A DNA stretch of 64,000 nucleotides from Phascolarctobacterium sp. (GTDB lineage Bacteria; Bacillota; Negativicutes; Acidaminococcales; Acidaminococcaceae), in contig JAHHUH010000006.1 of assembly GCA_020024105.1 (NCBI GenBank), forward strand, positions 1 through 64,000. The letters run 5' to 3'. Below are positions 26,033 to 33,999 of the stretch, in pieces. The position numbers and the translations under genes were made by a program. Numbering within the stretch: the first letter of the stretch is position 1; each line of letters starts with the position of its first letter. Below the pieces are notes generated by a model, which worked only from the letters and a program-made list of their open reading frames with translations, was not told the DNA's origin and did not search any database.

Positions 26033-26863
26033 TTACTTTTTATAGCTTTCCATTTCCGCCACTGCTTCTATTTTCTTAATAATGGATTTCACAATGGTTT
26101 CCATATCACTACCCTCACTATAATCCGCAGGCAGCGCATAGTTCACCCGGTCGTCCTTAACCAGCTCCTGCACTACCCCACTTCCCTTTTCTGGATTATA
26201 AACGGCAATGGATTGGCCGCCATTAGCCTTCACCAGCTTCATGCAGGGAACATCGGTAAATCCATCACCAATATAAATCATATTTCGGAATGGCACCCTG
26301 CGCTCGTCCTCAGGGAGATAATGATTCAATTTATCCGCACTTTTACTGTCAATCTCCAGTACGCCCTTGTTAATCCGAAAGAGGAACTGTGTTTTAGCAG
26401 TGTAATTGACGGCAAATTTGGGCCATTGAATTATTCCATTGTAATCGTACATAAATTCGCATGCATATATCTTCTTAAAGTATTTGGCGACAGCAGTACC
26501 CTCAATTATTTCTTTGATACCCGAAGAAACTATATAGTGTTCGATGCGTACCCCCTGCTTTTTACCATATTTATTAATCCGCTTAAACCAGGTATCCACA
26601 CCATCGAAGAACTCCACATCCTTGCCCAGCTTATTGAATTTCTTTCTGGTAATGCGAATTTTACTTTCCTTACATTTTTCTACCATCTTGAACATATAGG
26701 CAAGAATATTATCCATCTGCTGCTCATCAGTCAGATCTCCCACCTCTTTCCAAAAGGAGATAGCATCCATGCCCACACCGGGTATGAAGCCATATTCCTG
26801 CATATCCTTAGTACAGAGGGTTTTATCAAAATCATACATTAACGCGACAATGGGTTTCTTCAT
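26033..26863 (-). CDS. HAD-family phosphatase
   Basis: Cytoplasmic haloacid dehalogenase-superfamily hydrolase of 276 residues. Motif I is YDFDKTLCTKD with the nucleophilic aspartate, motif II IVSSG around residue 112, and motif III/IV YIGDGFTDVPCMK near 195-207. The long insert between motif I and II is a helical cap like that of phosphoserine-phosphatase-type enzymes. Substrate unknown. The start at 26863 (MKKPIVALMYDF) has AGGAAGTAGGG upstream; an earlier in-frame ATG at 26881 lies in front of that site. It appears monocistronic. Confidence 0.85.
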   Translation of the reverse strand: MKKPIVALMYDFDKTLCTKDMQEYGFIPGVGMDAISFWKEVGDLTDEQQMDNILAYMFKMVEKCKESKIRITRKKFNKLGKDVEFFDGVDTWFKRINKYGKKQGVRIEHYIVSSGIKEIIEGTAVAKYFKKIYACEFMYDYNGIIQWPKFAVNYTAKTQFLFRINKGVLEIDSKSADKLNHYLPEDERRVPFRNMIYIGDGFTDVPCMKLVKANGGQSIAVYNPEKGSGVVQELVKDDRVNYALPADYSEGSDMETIVKSIIKKIEAVAEMESYKK

Positions 26864-27032
26864 GTCCCTACTTCCTTTCATCCGCTATCTTACAGCTTTA
26901 ATAATTTTTGTCAAGTCAGTTTAGCAGGTAGAATATCTAATGGCTTGAACAACACCACCAGCGTAAAGGCATACAGCTTCTTATCCTAAGCCATGATCAA
27001 GCCCTACTACCATATGCTAAAGGCCGTTCTAT

Positions 27033-27692
27033 TTACCTGATGCCACTATAATCTGTTTGAGGATAGTCCTCCATAAAGCTATATGTGCCGGTATAATGGT
27101 GTTTACTACCGGACAGGTCAACCTTGATATATTTTCTCATCGGCACCTCAACCAGCTCCTGCACATCCTGCGGCAAGGAGTACAGCTCCTTAAAAACCTT
27201 TTCGTTAATTCTATTAATCTTATGGGATTGGCTTTCCAATTCCTCCCATATATAGGAGTTACCCTGCCTGCTCTTGGCCCTATCTAGATATTCCATGAAC
27301 ATCTTATATTCAAAACTGTTGTCTTTGGCTATTTCTTTTACTCTATCATAAGCATATAGACATCTTCTAAAATCTTCAGGGTATTTATCTGCCAAAGTTT
27401 TAATAACCTGACCCCTTTCAGTGAAGGTATCAGCCATAAAGATCCTGTTACCCTCCAGGACAAAATACTCCCTTTGGATTTTTGAACTACCCTCTAAAGC
27501 AAAATCAAGATAAGCAAATCCATTGGCTTTATTGATGGTATATTCGTATTGGTCCACACTATTATTGTATTTATAACTAACCAGCTTATAAGCTTCTATC
27601 TCACCCGTTTCCTTAAGCAGGAGCATTGCTATTATTCCCATATAGACAACCAGAACGATACCTACCATCCCTAGCAAAAGCTTTTTAATCAT
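27033..27692 (-). CDS. Hypothetical membrane-anchored protein
   Basis: A 219-residue protein not recognised as a known family. One N-terminal hydrophobic segment (IKKLLLGMVGIVLVVYMGII) should anchor it in the membrane, with the remaining 190 residues outside; no lipobox Cys is present. The soluble part is rich in Tyr, Lys and Glu, with a predicted strand-rich first half and a helical second half (residues about 115-180). A ribosome binding site of the GGAGG type precedes the ATG. Neighbouring genes give no functional hint. Confidence 0.65.
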   Translation of the reverse strand: MIKKLLLGMVGIVLVVYMGIIAMLLLKETGEIEAYKLVSYKYNNSVDQYEYTINKANGFAYLDFALEGSSKIQREYFVLEGNRIFMADTFTERGQVIKTLADKYPEDFRRCLYAYDRVKEIAKDNSFEYKMFMEYLDRAKSRQGNSYIWEELESQSHKINRINEKVFKELYSLPQDVQELVEVPMRKYIKVDLSGSKHHYTGTYSFMEDYPQTDYSGIR

Positions 27693-27851
27693 AGGTCTAC
27701 CTCCTCACCAGGCTACCCAACACAGCATGGTAACCAGCCACCTAAAATAATTTTAACTCTAGGTTTAGTATTCTCCAAAAAGAAGTTTAATCCTACTAAA
27801 TTATACACTACAAGTTACTAATATCTCACTAATAGCTTCCATATAAACGAC

Positions 27852-27890
27852 AAAAAGACCAGCTCATCTTCGAGCTGGTCTTATTTTTTT
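27852..27890. terminator. Bidirectional terminator at the distal end of the CRISPR array
   Basis: Perfect 11-bp stem AAGACCAGCTC / GAGCTGGTCTT with T-runs on both strands. It lies directly beyond the degenerate last repeat and would end the minus-strand array transcript. Confidence 0.85.
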
Positions 27891-28210
27891 ACATACCGCA
27901 AGCGGTAATTACATTTGCAAGGAAATGAAAAAAGTCTTAGTTGTACTTATGGCCATTACGTCACAATACCGCAAGCGGTAATCACATTTGCAAGTTTAAA
28001 ATCGTAGACGATGGAAGTGCTGATCAATATAGTCACAATACCGCAAGCGGTAATCACATTTGCAAGACAGCGATCGTTACGTCGATATCGAAACCGGCGA
28101 AATCGTCACAATACCGCAAGCGGTAATCACATTTGCAAGCTTAGATTTTATTGCTGATAATCCCCATTTACCACGGTCACAATACCGCAAGCGGTAATCA
28201 CATTTGCAAG
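27891..28210 (-). CRISPR. CRISPR array 2: five repeats, four spacers
   Basis: Four identical 35-bp repeats (27960-27994, 28032-28066, 28105-28139, 28176-28210) and one degenerate copy (about 27891-27921) flank spacers of 38, 37, 38 and 36 bases that are unrelated to one another. The repeat core ACCGCAAGCGGT forms a short hairpin; on the minus strand it is followed by an eight-base ATTGTGAC end, which resembles the 5' handle of Cas6-processed type I or III crRNAs (inference). The degenerate copy marks the distal end, and the leader is at 28211 onward, so transcription runs on the minus strand. No cas genes are in the window. Confidence 0.95.
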
Positions 28211-28503
28211 AGCAGGCCTCAAAACCCGCTCCCATAGCGGCTCTATAAGCCACTTTAGGAAAACCAAACATATTTTTCTTTATTTCCCACGAAATCAGGC
28301 CTTTTTGCCATTATTTCCCACAGGGAAAATACGTCTCCGGCCAGTATTCACCAGCCTTAAGAGTACCTTAGGAAAACCTCATTTGGTTAACTTGCACTCG
28401 ACGAACAAAATTCAGTATCTCACACGACTGCGCAAATTTCGTCTTAACCACAGTTATAGGCAGTGCTCATAAATACTGTTCAGTAAACAAAACTGCCTAT
28501 CAC
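28211..28503 (-). ncRNA. Transcribed, folded leader of CRISPR array 2
   Basis: Second copy of the 340-bp leader block (28211-28550), 93% identical to 8301-8640 and exactly the same length. Transcription from the promoter at 28510-28538 would give about 290 nt before the first repeat. Possible helices on the minus strand are ATAGGCAGT/ACTGCCTAT at the 5' end, GGTTAA/TTAACC (28444-28449 with 28385-28390) enclosing GACGAA/TTCGTC (28438-28443 with 28400-28405), and CCGCT/AGCGG just before the repeats, followed by GTTTT. The motif TTTTCCTAA occurs twice. I found no convincing anti-repeat, so a tracrRNA role is not supported. Confidence 0.55.
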
Positions 28504-28509
28504 ACCTAT

Positions 28510-28538
28510 ATTATAATATGCTTTACCATAACAGTCAA
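28510..28538 (-). promoter_or_regulatory. Promoter driving leader and CRISPR array 2
   Basis: Minus strand TTGACT (28538-28533), 17 bases, TATAAT (28515-28510). Box sequences and spacing are identical to those of the first locus, although the surrounding bases differ. Confidence 0.78.
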
Positions 28539-28619
28539 GCTTCCTTTTTAGCAATGCCTAAGGACCATAAGCGGCCCTTTTTTATCTCTTTTACTTCGTA
28601 GCAGCACCATCTGCCAGCC

Positions 28620-29228
28620 CTACCGGGATACCTCCAGACCAGCCGCCGCCAAGGCCCGTATTACCTTGGGAAAGCTCTGCAGCTCCCGCCTAAAGTCCCC
28701 ATCCGTCAGCATTTCTACCGTCATGTTCTTGTAGACAACCTTCACCCTCATGCTGGCAAGAAACCTTTCCAGCTCCTCCCCTTCTACCTGACGTACCTGC
28801 GCCAGCTGTAGCACCTGTGCCAGCATTTTTTCCAAGGTTTCCTCATAGGCCTTGACTATAGCAATGGCATAAGCAGCCTTAAACTGCTCCACCTCCTCGT
28901 TCAGACAGGTTAGCTCCCTGATCAGGGCAGGCTTTTCCTCCATTAGCAGCATACTACCAAAGCTGTTCAACCTAAAGGAATAGGTCCGCCTAAGCCCCTC
29001 CAGCCGATAAACCAGCCTATCCGCCGCCTATACCACAGGAGACCTGCGTTCAAAAATTTTCCAGGTGGTCAGCTCCGACCGTCCGGACCCCTTTAGCGCC
29101 AGCAGCTCCGCCGGTAGCCTGGCCCTACGATTGGATAAATCCAGATGAATGGCCGACAACTCCACAAACTGCAGCACCCGCATCCACGCCAATAATTCTC
29201 TTTCCCCGTTAAAATCAGCCTTCACCAT
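28620..29228 (-). pseudogene. Hypothetical gene interrupted by an in-frame TAG
   Basis: The minus strand from about 29228 encodes MVKADFNGERELLAWMRVLQ and runs to ERRSPVV, then a TAG at 29030-29028. The same frame continues without any other stop (AADRLVYRLEGLRRTYSFRL and on) to 28620. Together this would be a protein of about 200 residues with a helical middle (EEVEQFKAAYAIAIVKAYEE) that I do not recognise. The downstream part has no good start of its own, so the simplest reading is a gene inactivated by one nonsense mutation; amber readthrough is an alternative. GGGAG precedes the start. Confidence 0.7.
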
Positions 29229-29361
29229 CATCACTCCCGCCTGCCGCCATAATCAGCCCTCCCGGTCCGATTGTCGCTCCACTATTTTCTACAGGAAGTA
29301 TACTCCAAAACTATGCTAAAATCCTGCTGACCCTACGTCCGAACAGCTCCAACTGCCAAAT

Positions 29362-29390
29362 AAAAAGGACAGTCCCTGCGGACTGTCCTC
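29362..29390 (-). terminator. Terminator of the first Dps gene
   Basis: Stem AGGACAGT / ACTGTCCT, then a T-run on the minus strand. The same hairpin, with small changes, follows the second Dps gene. Confidence 0.88.
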
Positions 29391-29407
29391 AATGTAACGA
29401 TATTAGC

Positions 29408-29842
29408 TTATTTCAGCATGGATTCTAAGAACCAGATTTGTTTTTCGTAGCCTGCGATGTGGTCCTCCAGCATCATTACTACGGTGAATTCGCCAGCTGC
29501 GTCAAATTCGTTTCTTAAAGCGGTTGCCTGTTCCTTCAACAGCTTGGTATCTGCCAAAACCTCAGCAAGAACCTCTTCGCAGGAGAATTCCTTGTCAGCC
29601 ATTTCCTTTACAGTTGCCAATTCCAGATAGCCTGCCACCTTGGACACGGGCTTTTCACCCTTCATGATGATTTTTTCTGCAACCTCATCAAATTTTTCTG
29701 CCAGGTCGTCATAACGGCTTTCAGTATATTCATGAACTGCAACGAACATTTTGCCTTTTACGTTCCAGTGTAAGTCGTGGAATTTAGCGTAGAGTACTAC
29801 CAGGTTAGCCAAATACGGATTTAATTTTTCTGCAAATTTCAT
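29408..29842 (-). CDS. dps: Dps/ferritin-like DNA-protection protein (copy 1)
   Basis: Ferritin-like protein of 144 residues that should form a dodecameric shell oxidising and storing iron, protecting DNA against peroxide. The four-helix bundle and the ferroxidase positions are visible: LYAKFHDLHWNVKGKMF with the two His and the Trp, and YDDLAEKFDEVAEKI with the acidic ligands, as in the Dps family. The protein is identical in sequence to that encoded at 33257-33691. A promoter with an inverted repeat lies about 80-130 bases upstream. Confidence 0.94.
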   Translation of the reverse strand: MKFAEKLNPYLANLVVLYAKFHDLHWNVKGKMFVAVHEYTESRYDDLAEKFDEVAEKIIMKGEKPVSKVAGYLELATVKEMADKEFSCEEVLAEVLADTKLLKEQATALRNEFDAAGEFTVVMMLEDHIAGYEKQIWFLESMLK

Positions 29843-29918
29843 AATTCATTCTCCTTTTCTTTGTTAAGCTTTATGAGTTAATCGGCCTTGCTCAGGTCGA
29901 TTGCTTCTTTCTGTACAT

Positions 29919-29969
29919 ATTGTACTATAACACTAACAGAAAATCAATATCTGTTAGTGACGAAGTCAC
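29919..29969 (-). promoter_or_regulatory. Promoter and likely operator of Dps copy 1
   Basis: Minus strand TTGATT (29947-29942), 17 bases, TACAAT (29924-29919). The arms CTAACAGA / TCTGTTAG (29933-29957) overlap the -35 box, and a palindrome GTGACGAAGTCAC lies at 29957-29969. The latter recurs upstream of the second Dps gene, so it may bind a stress regulator (inference). Confidence 0.6.
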
Positions 29970-30225
29970 ATAAGAGCTGTACCCCTATTTATCCCGGTAG
30001 GAAGTAGCCGCCACCCACTGGCTCTGCAGCCGCTTAACCAGTTTTGTAGGTCAGCCACTCATTGCCCCGCCCCCATTAGCTAGTACTTACTATAACTGCA
30101 GAAGACAGCTACAAGTATTGTAAGCATACCTGTCAACTACACATTTTTACCACTTTTTAGCTAGTAAATTTAAGCTTTTGTAAACTTTTTTGAGACTTTT
30201 TGCTAAAAAAATTTTAAAATAAGCC

Positions 30226-30254
30226 TTGACAAGTCCTTACAGGACGACTATAAT
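30226..30254 (+). promoter_or_regulatory. Promoter of the T-box operon
   Basis: Consensus TTGACA, 17 bases, TATAAT. Confidence 0.9.
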
Positions 30255-30260
30255 ACGGAA

Positions 30261-30560
30261 CATCAAGTGCATAACATAAATGCGATGAAGGAAAGAGTAA
30301 CTGTAAACTAAGTCACACAGAGAGTCTTCACAGTGCTGAGAGAAGATTGACCCAAATATAGTGAACATGGCTCCGGAGCGGCAGGTCGAGGCTGATAAGG
30401 CTAAGATTTGACGGGTACGCCCGTTAAAGCGCGTGGACGTTGATGGACGTCCGAGAAAGGTTTTGCGGTTCCTTATATTGTGAGGAACTATAATAGCAGA
30501 ACGAAAAGAAGTGGTACCACGACCAATGAGCTCGTCTTCTTAGGAAGACGGGCTTTTTTA
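30261..30560 (+). promoter_or_regulatory. T-box leader, probable methionine specifier
   Basis: RNA switch that reads the charging state of a tRNA. The leader has the stem I landmarks (AGGAAAGAGTAAC, then AGAGAGTC), a specifier loop GTGAACATGGCTCC in which the codon in the specifier position is ATG (30367-30369), the antiterminator T-box with GTGGTACCACG at 30511-30521 (its TGGT can pair with the ACCA end of tRNA-Met), and a terminator GTCTTC/GAAGAC with T-run at 30530-30560. The gene content (methionine synthesis and a transporter) agrees with a Met specifier. I judged the specifier by eye; a neighbouring codon cannot be wholly excluded. Confidence 0.85.
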
Positions 30561-30586
30561 TTTTATTCATTCTGAGGAGGATTATC

Positions 30587-31861
30587 ATGAGAACAAACAT
30601 GACAAAAAAGAAATTCAATTTAAGCGGGGCCATCCTGTTAGGCCTCATCGGCGGCATCCTATTCGGTCTGGTAATGCCTGGTCATTTTGACTGGATGCTC
30701 CCCATCGTCCAATTAGGCAGCAGCGTCTATATGAACGCTCTCCGCATGATGATCTTCCCCATGGTCTTTTGCAGCCTGGTGGTTGGCATCCAGGGCATCG
30801 GCAGTATTTCCTCCACCGGTAAGATTGGTGGACAGGCCGTACTCTACTTTGTTTTGACCACCCTGCTGGCCAGCACCCTGGGCCTATTCCTGCCGAGAGC
30901 CTTAGATTTGGGCAAGGGCGTGGAAATCCAGATGATGACCGCTACTGTGGAGCCTGCCCGCTTCACCAGCCTGGTGGATACCATCCGAAACATCATTCCG
31001 ACCAATCCCGCAGCTTCCTTCGTCCATGGTGATATGCTCCAGGTTCTGGTCTTCGCCGTTATCGTCGGCATGGCCTGCCTTTCCCTGGGAGAGGAAGCCA
31101 AGCCCGTGGTCCACTTCTTTGAAAGCCTGAACAAAATCTGCATTAAAATCGTTTCCTGGGTTATGTACTGCACTCCCTTTGGTGTCTTCTGCTCCATCAG
31201 CGCTGTAATGTATGCCAATAAAATTGATACCATCTTCGCCCTGGCCGGCGTTTTGGCAGCCCTTTATCTGACCTACTTCCTTTATACCCTGATCGTTTAC
31301 GGCGGTATTGCCAAATTCATCGGCAAGGTTTCTCTGAAAGAATTCTTCCAGACCTGCCTGCCCGCCGGTCTGAATGCCTTCGGTACCTGCTCCTCCTCCG
31401 CTTCCATTCCTTTGAGCAAGGCTAGTGCGGATAAGCTGGGCGTACCCAACGAAATTTCTTCCCTGTCCATTCCCCTGGGCGCTACCATTAATATGGACGC
31501 CGTTTCCATCCTGATGAGCTTTATGCTGGTCTTCTTCGCCAACGCCTGCGGTATTGAGCTGTCCTTCAGCACCATGCTGGTCCTGATGCTGAGCAATGCC
31601 CTGCTGAGTATTGGTGCCCCCGGTGTTCCCGGTAGTGCCATTGCCTGCTTCGCAGCCCTTTCTGCCATTGCCGGACTGCCTGCCGGAATCATGGGCGTCT
31701 ACATCAGCATCAACACCCTCTGCGACATGGGTGCTACCTGCACTAATATTTTAGGTGATGTTGCCTGCACCGTCGGCATGAAGGAAACCTGTAAGCTGGA
31801 AGAAGCTACAAAGCTTGATTTTTCTCAGGAGGAGGAAGTTCTTTCCCCCTCTGCTAACTGA
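30587..31861 (+). CDS. Dicarboxylate/amino acid:cation symporter (SDF/DAACS family)
   Basis: Membrane transporter of 424 residues, eight helices and two re-entrant loops, coupling Na+ or H+ to uptake of an anionic or neutral amino acid. The family signature is clear: the first re-entrant loop NAFGTCSSSASIPLSKAS (serine-rich motif), then SSLSIPLGATINMDAVSI and the second loop with GAPGVPGSAIACF. It starts at 30587 behind GAGGAGG. The arginine that binds side-chain carboxylates in glutamate and aspartate transporters is not obvious near the C-terminus. It is the first gene behind a methionine-type T-box and 14 bases before metY, so methionine or a sulfur precursor is a plausible substrate (inference). 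Confidence 0.9.
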   Translation: MRTNMTKKKFNLSGAILLGLIGGILFGLVMPGHFDWMLPIVQLGSSVYMNALRMMIFPMVFCSLVVGIQGIGSISSTGKIGGQAVLYFVLTTLLASTLGLFLPRALDLGKGVEIQMMTATVEPARFTSLVDTIRNIIPTNPAASFVHGDMLQVLVFAVIVGMACLSLGEEAKPVVHFFESLNKICIKIVSWVMYCTPFGVFCSISAVMYANKIDTIFALAGVLAALYLTYFLYTLIVYGGIAKFIGKVSLKEFFQTCLPAGLNAFGTCSSSASIPLSKASADKLGVPNEISSLSIPLGATINMDAVSILMSFMLVFFANACGIELSFSTMLVLMLSNALLSIGAPGVPGSAIACFAALSAIAGLPAGIMGVYISINTLCDMGATCTNILGDVACTVGMKETCKLEEATKLDFSQEEEVLSPSAN

Positions 31862-31875
31862 AAGGAGTTTTACAT

Positions 31876-33162
31876 ATGACTAAGCAAAATATTGAAACCA
31901 TCTGCGTACAGGGAGGCTATACTCCCGGCAACGGCGAGCCCCGCCAAATTCCCATTATCCAATCCACTACCTTCAAATATAATACCAGCGAGGACATGGG
32001 CAAGCTCTTCGATTTGGAAGCCAGCGGCTACTTCTACTCCCGCCTACAGAATCCCACCTGCGATGCGGTGGCTGCCAAAATCTGTGCCCTAGAGGGTGGC
32101 GCAGCTGCTATGCTCACCTCCTCCGGTCAAGCTGCTAATTTCTTCGCCCTCTTTAATATCTGCACCTGTGGCGATCACATTGTTGCCTCCAGCAGTATCT
32201 ACGGCGGTACCTTTAATCTGATTGCCGTTACCCTGGCTAAGATGGGTGTGGAGGCTACCTTTATTTCCCCCACTGCCAGTGATGCGGAGCTGGATGCGGC
32301 CTTCCGTCCCAATACCAAGGCTGTTTTTGGGGAAACCATTGCTAATCCGGCCCTGACTGTACTGGACATTGAAAAATTTGCCCAGGCTGCCCATCGTCAT
32401 GGCGTACCCTTGATTGTAGATAATACCTTTGCCACCCCCGTCAACTGCCAGCCCATTGCCTGGGGTGCGGATATTGTTACCCATTCCACCACCAAGTACA
32501 TGGATGGTCACGGTGCCTCCATCGGCGGTGCCATTGTTGATGCCGGTAAATTTGACTGGCTGGCCCATGCGGATAAATTCCCCGGTCTCTGTACTCCTGA
32601 CGACAGCTACCACGGTATCACCTACGCGGAAAAATTCGGTAAGGAGCATGCCTTCATTACCAAAGCCACCGCTCAGCTGATGCGCGATTTCGGCTCCACC
32701 CAGTCCCCTCAAAATGCCTTCTATGTTAATCTCGGACTGGAAAGCCTGCATGTACGCGTGGCCCGCCACTGTGAAAATGCCCAGGCCGTAGCTGAATTTT
32801 TAGAGCAGCACCCCAAGGTAAGCTGCGTCCACTACTGTGGTCTGCCCAGCGATCCCTACCACGAGCTGGCTAAGAAATATCTGCCCCAGGGCTCCTGCGG
32901 TGTTGTTTCCTTTGAGCTGACCGGTGGCCGCCAGGCAGCCCAGGTCTTCATGAAGCAGCTGAAGCTGGCCGCTATTGAAACCCATGTGGCCGATGCCCAT
33001 ACCTGCTGTCTGAATCCTGCTACCTCCACCCACCGTCAGATGACCGATGAGCAGCTCCAGGTAGCCGGTATTCCTGCCGGACTGGTCCGCCTCAGCTGCG
33101 GTCTGGAAAGCAAGGAGGACCTGATTGCCGATTTGGCTCAGGCCCTGGAAGCAGTAGAATAA
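31876..33162 (+). CDS. metY: O-acetylhomoserine sulfhydrylase (MetY-like, PLP-dependent)
   Basis: Converts O-acetylhomoserine and sulfide (or methanethiol) to homocysteine (or methionine) in the cytoplasm. The 428-residue protein has the length and features of MetY rather than of shorter methionine gamma-lyases: SRLQNPTCDAVAAKICALEGG, SSGQAANFFALFNI, the MetY-type SSSIYGGTFNLI, and PLP-binding Lys207 in THSTTKYMDGHG; also DDSYHGITYAEKFG. Gamma-lyase activity in the same fold family remains an alternative. It is the second gene after the Met T-box, which would raise expression when charged tRNA-Met is scarce. Confidence 0.9.
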   Translation: MTKQNIETICVQGGYTPGNGEPRQIPIIQSTTFKYNTSEDMGKLFDLEASGYFYSRLQNPTCDAVAAKICALEGGAAAMLTSSGQAANFFALFNICTCGDHIVASSSIYGGTFNLIAVTLAKMGVEATFISPTASDAELDAAFRPNTKAVFGETIANPALTVLDIEKFAQAAHRHGVPLIVDNTFATPVNCQPIAWGADIVTHSTTKYMDGHGASIGGAIVDAGKFDWLAHADKFPGLCTPDDSYHGITYAEKFGKEHAFITKATAQLMRDFGSTQSPQNAFYVNLGLESLHVRVARHCENAQAVAEFLEQHPKVSCVHYCGLPSDPYHELAKKYLPQGSCGVVSFELTGGRQAAQVFMKQLKLAAIETHVADAHTCCLNPATSTHRQMTDEQLQVAGIPAGLVRLSCGLESKEDLIADLAQALEAVE

Positions 33163-33176
33163 AACACAACCCCTTC

Positions 33177-33206
33177 AACCACGTCGTCAAGACGTGGTTT
33201 TTTTAT
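33177..33206 (+). terminator. Terminator after metY
   Basis: Stem AACCACGTC / GACGTGGTT with a GTCAA loop and a T-run. Confidence 0.92.
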
Positions 33207-33209
33207 ACC

Positions 33210-33239
33210 AAAAAAGGACAGCCCCTGCGGACTGTCCTT
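33210..33239 (-). terminator. Terminator of the second Dps gene
   Basis: Stem AAGGACAG / CTGTCCTT followed by T on the minus strand; nearly the same as the terminator at 29362-29390. Confidence 0.88.
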
Positions 33240-33256
33240 GGTGTAACGATATTAAC

Positions 33257-33691
33257 TTATTTCAGCATGGATTCTAAGAACCAGATTTGTTTTTCGTAGC
33301 CTGCGATGTGGTCCTCCAGCATCATTACTACGGTGAATTCGCCAGCTGCGTCAAATTCGTTTCTTAAAGCGGTTGCCTGTTCCTTCAACAGCTTGGTATC
33401 TGCCAAAACCTCAGCAAGAACCTCTTCGCAGGAGAATTCCTTGTCAGCCATTTCCTTTACAGTTGCCAATTCCAGATAGCCTGCCACCTTGGACACGGGC
33501 TTTTCACCCTTCATGATGATTTTTTCTGCAACCTCATCAAATTTTTCCGCCAGGTCATCATAGCGGCTTTCAGTATATTCATGTACGGCAACAAACATTT
33601 TGCCTTTTACGTTCCAGTGTAAATCATGGAATTTTGCGTAGAGTACAACCAGGTTAGCCAAATACGGATTTAATTTTTCTGCAAATTTCAT
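33257..33691 (-). CDS. dps: Dps/ferritin-like DNA-protection protein (copy 2)
   Basis: Encodes exactly the same 144 residues as the gene at 29408-29842. About the last 300 bases (3' part of the gene) are also identical in DNA, whereas the first 130 bases carry roughly a dozen differences, all of them silent. This points to an older duplication with recent gene conversion of the 3' part. The upstream region differs but keeps a promoter and the GTGAC-3-GTCAC palindrome. Confidence 0.94.
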   Translation of the reverse strand: MKFAEKLNPYLANLVVLYAKFHDLHWNVKGKMFVAVHEYTESRYDDLAEKFDEVAEKIIMKGEKPVSKVAGYLELATVKEMADKEFSCEEVLAEVLADTKLLKEQATALRNEFDAAGEFTVVMMLEDHIAGYEKQIWFLESMLK

Positions 33692-33770
33692 AGTAATTTC
33701 TCCTTTATTTTTACAATTTATAATTTAGTTTTATCAACTAAGGTTTAGTTGTTTTCCCTTTGTTGTGTAT

Positions 33771-33823
33771 ATTCTAACATAAGGCTAATTAATAGTCAAT
33801 ATCCGTTATGGTGACTAAGTCAC
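33771..33823 (-). promoter_or_regulatory. Promoter and likely operator of Dps copy 2
   Basis: Minus strand TTGACT (33799-33794), 17 bases, TAGAAT (33776-33771), and the palindrome GTGACTAAGTCAC at 33811-33823. Apart from the palindrome and an AACNGATATTGA stretch the sequence differs from the first copy. Confidence 0.6.
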
Positions 33824-33999
33824 TTAAAAGACCTTTCCCGTACATTCCCTTTGTACAGGAATACATTATTTTATCACCTTTTTCTCCATAAAATGCTATA
33901 ATTAGAGTATGAGTATTGGTTGGGGTAGCTAATCACATCCTGGCTACCAAACCCGACCACCTTGGTTACAACCAATTTTTAGGAAGAAAGGGTGTTGAA

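Noticed and set aside
27941-28126. Open frame of 61 codons on the plus strand through CRISPR array 2
   Set aside because: It is made of repeats and spacers, has no ribosome binding site and runs against the array transcript.
8301-28550. The two 340-bp leader blocks as direct repeats of a composite mobile element
   Set aside because: They enclose core genes such as fba and rnhC, no transposase is present, and each block is tied to its own CRISPR repeats, so duplication of CRISPR loci explains them better.
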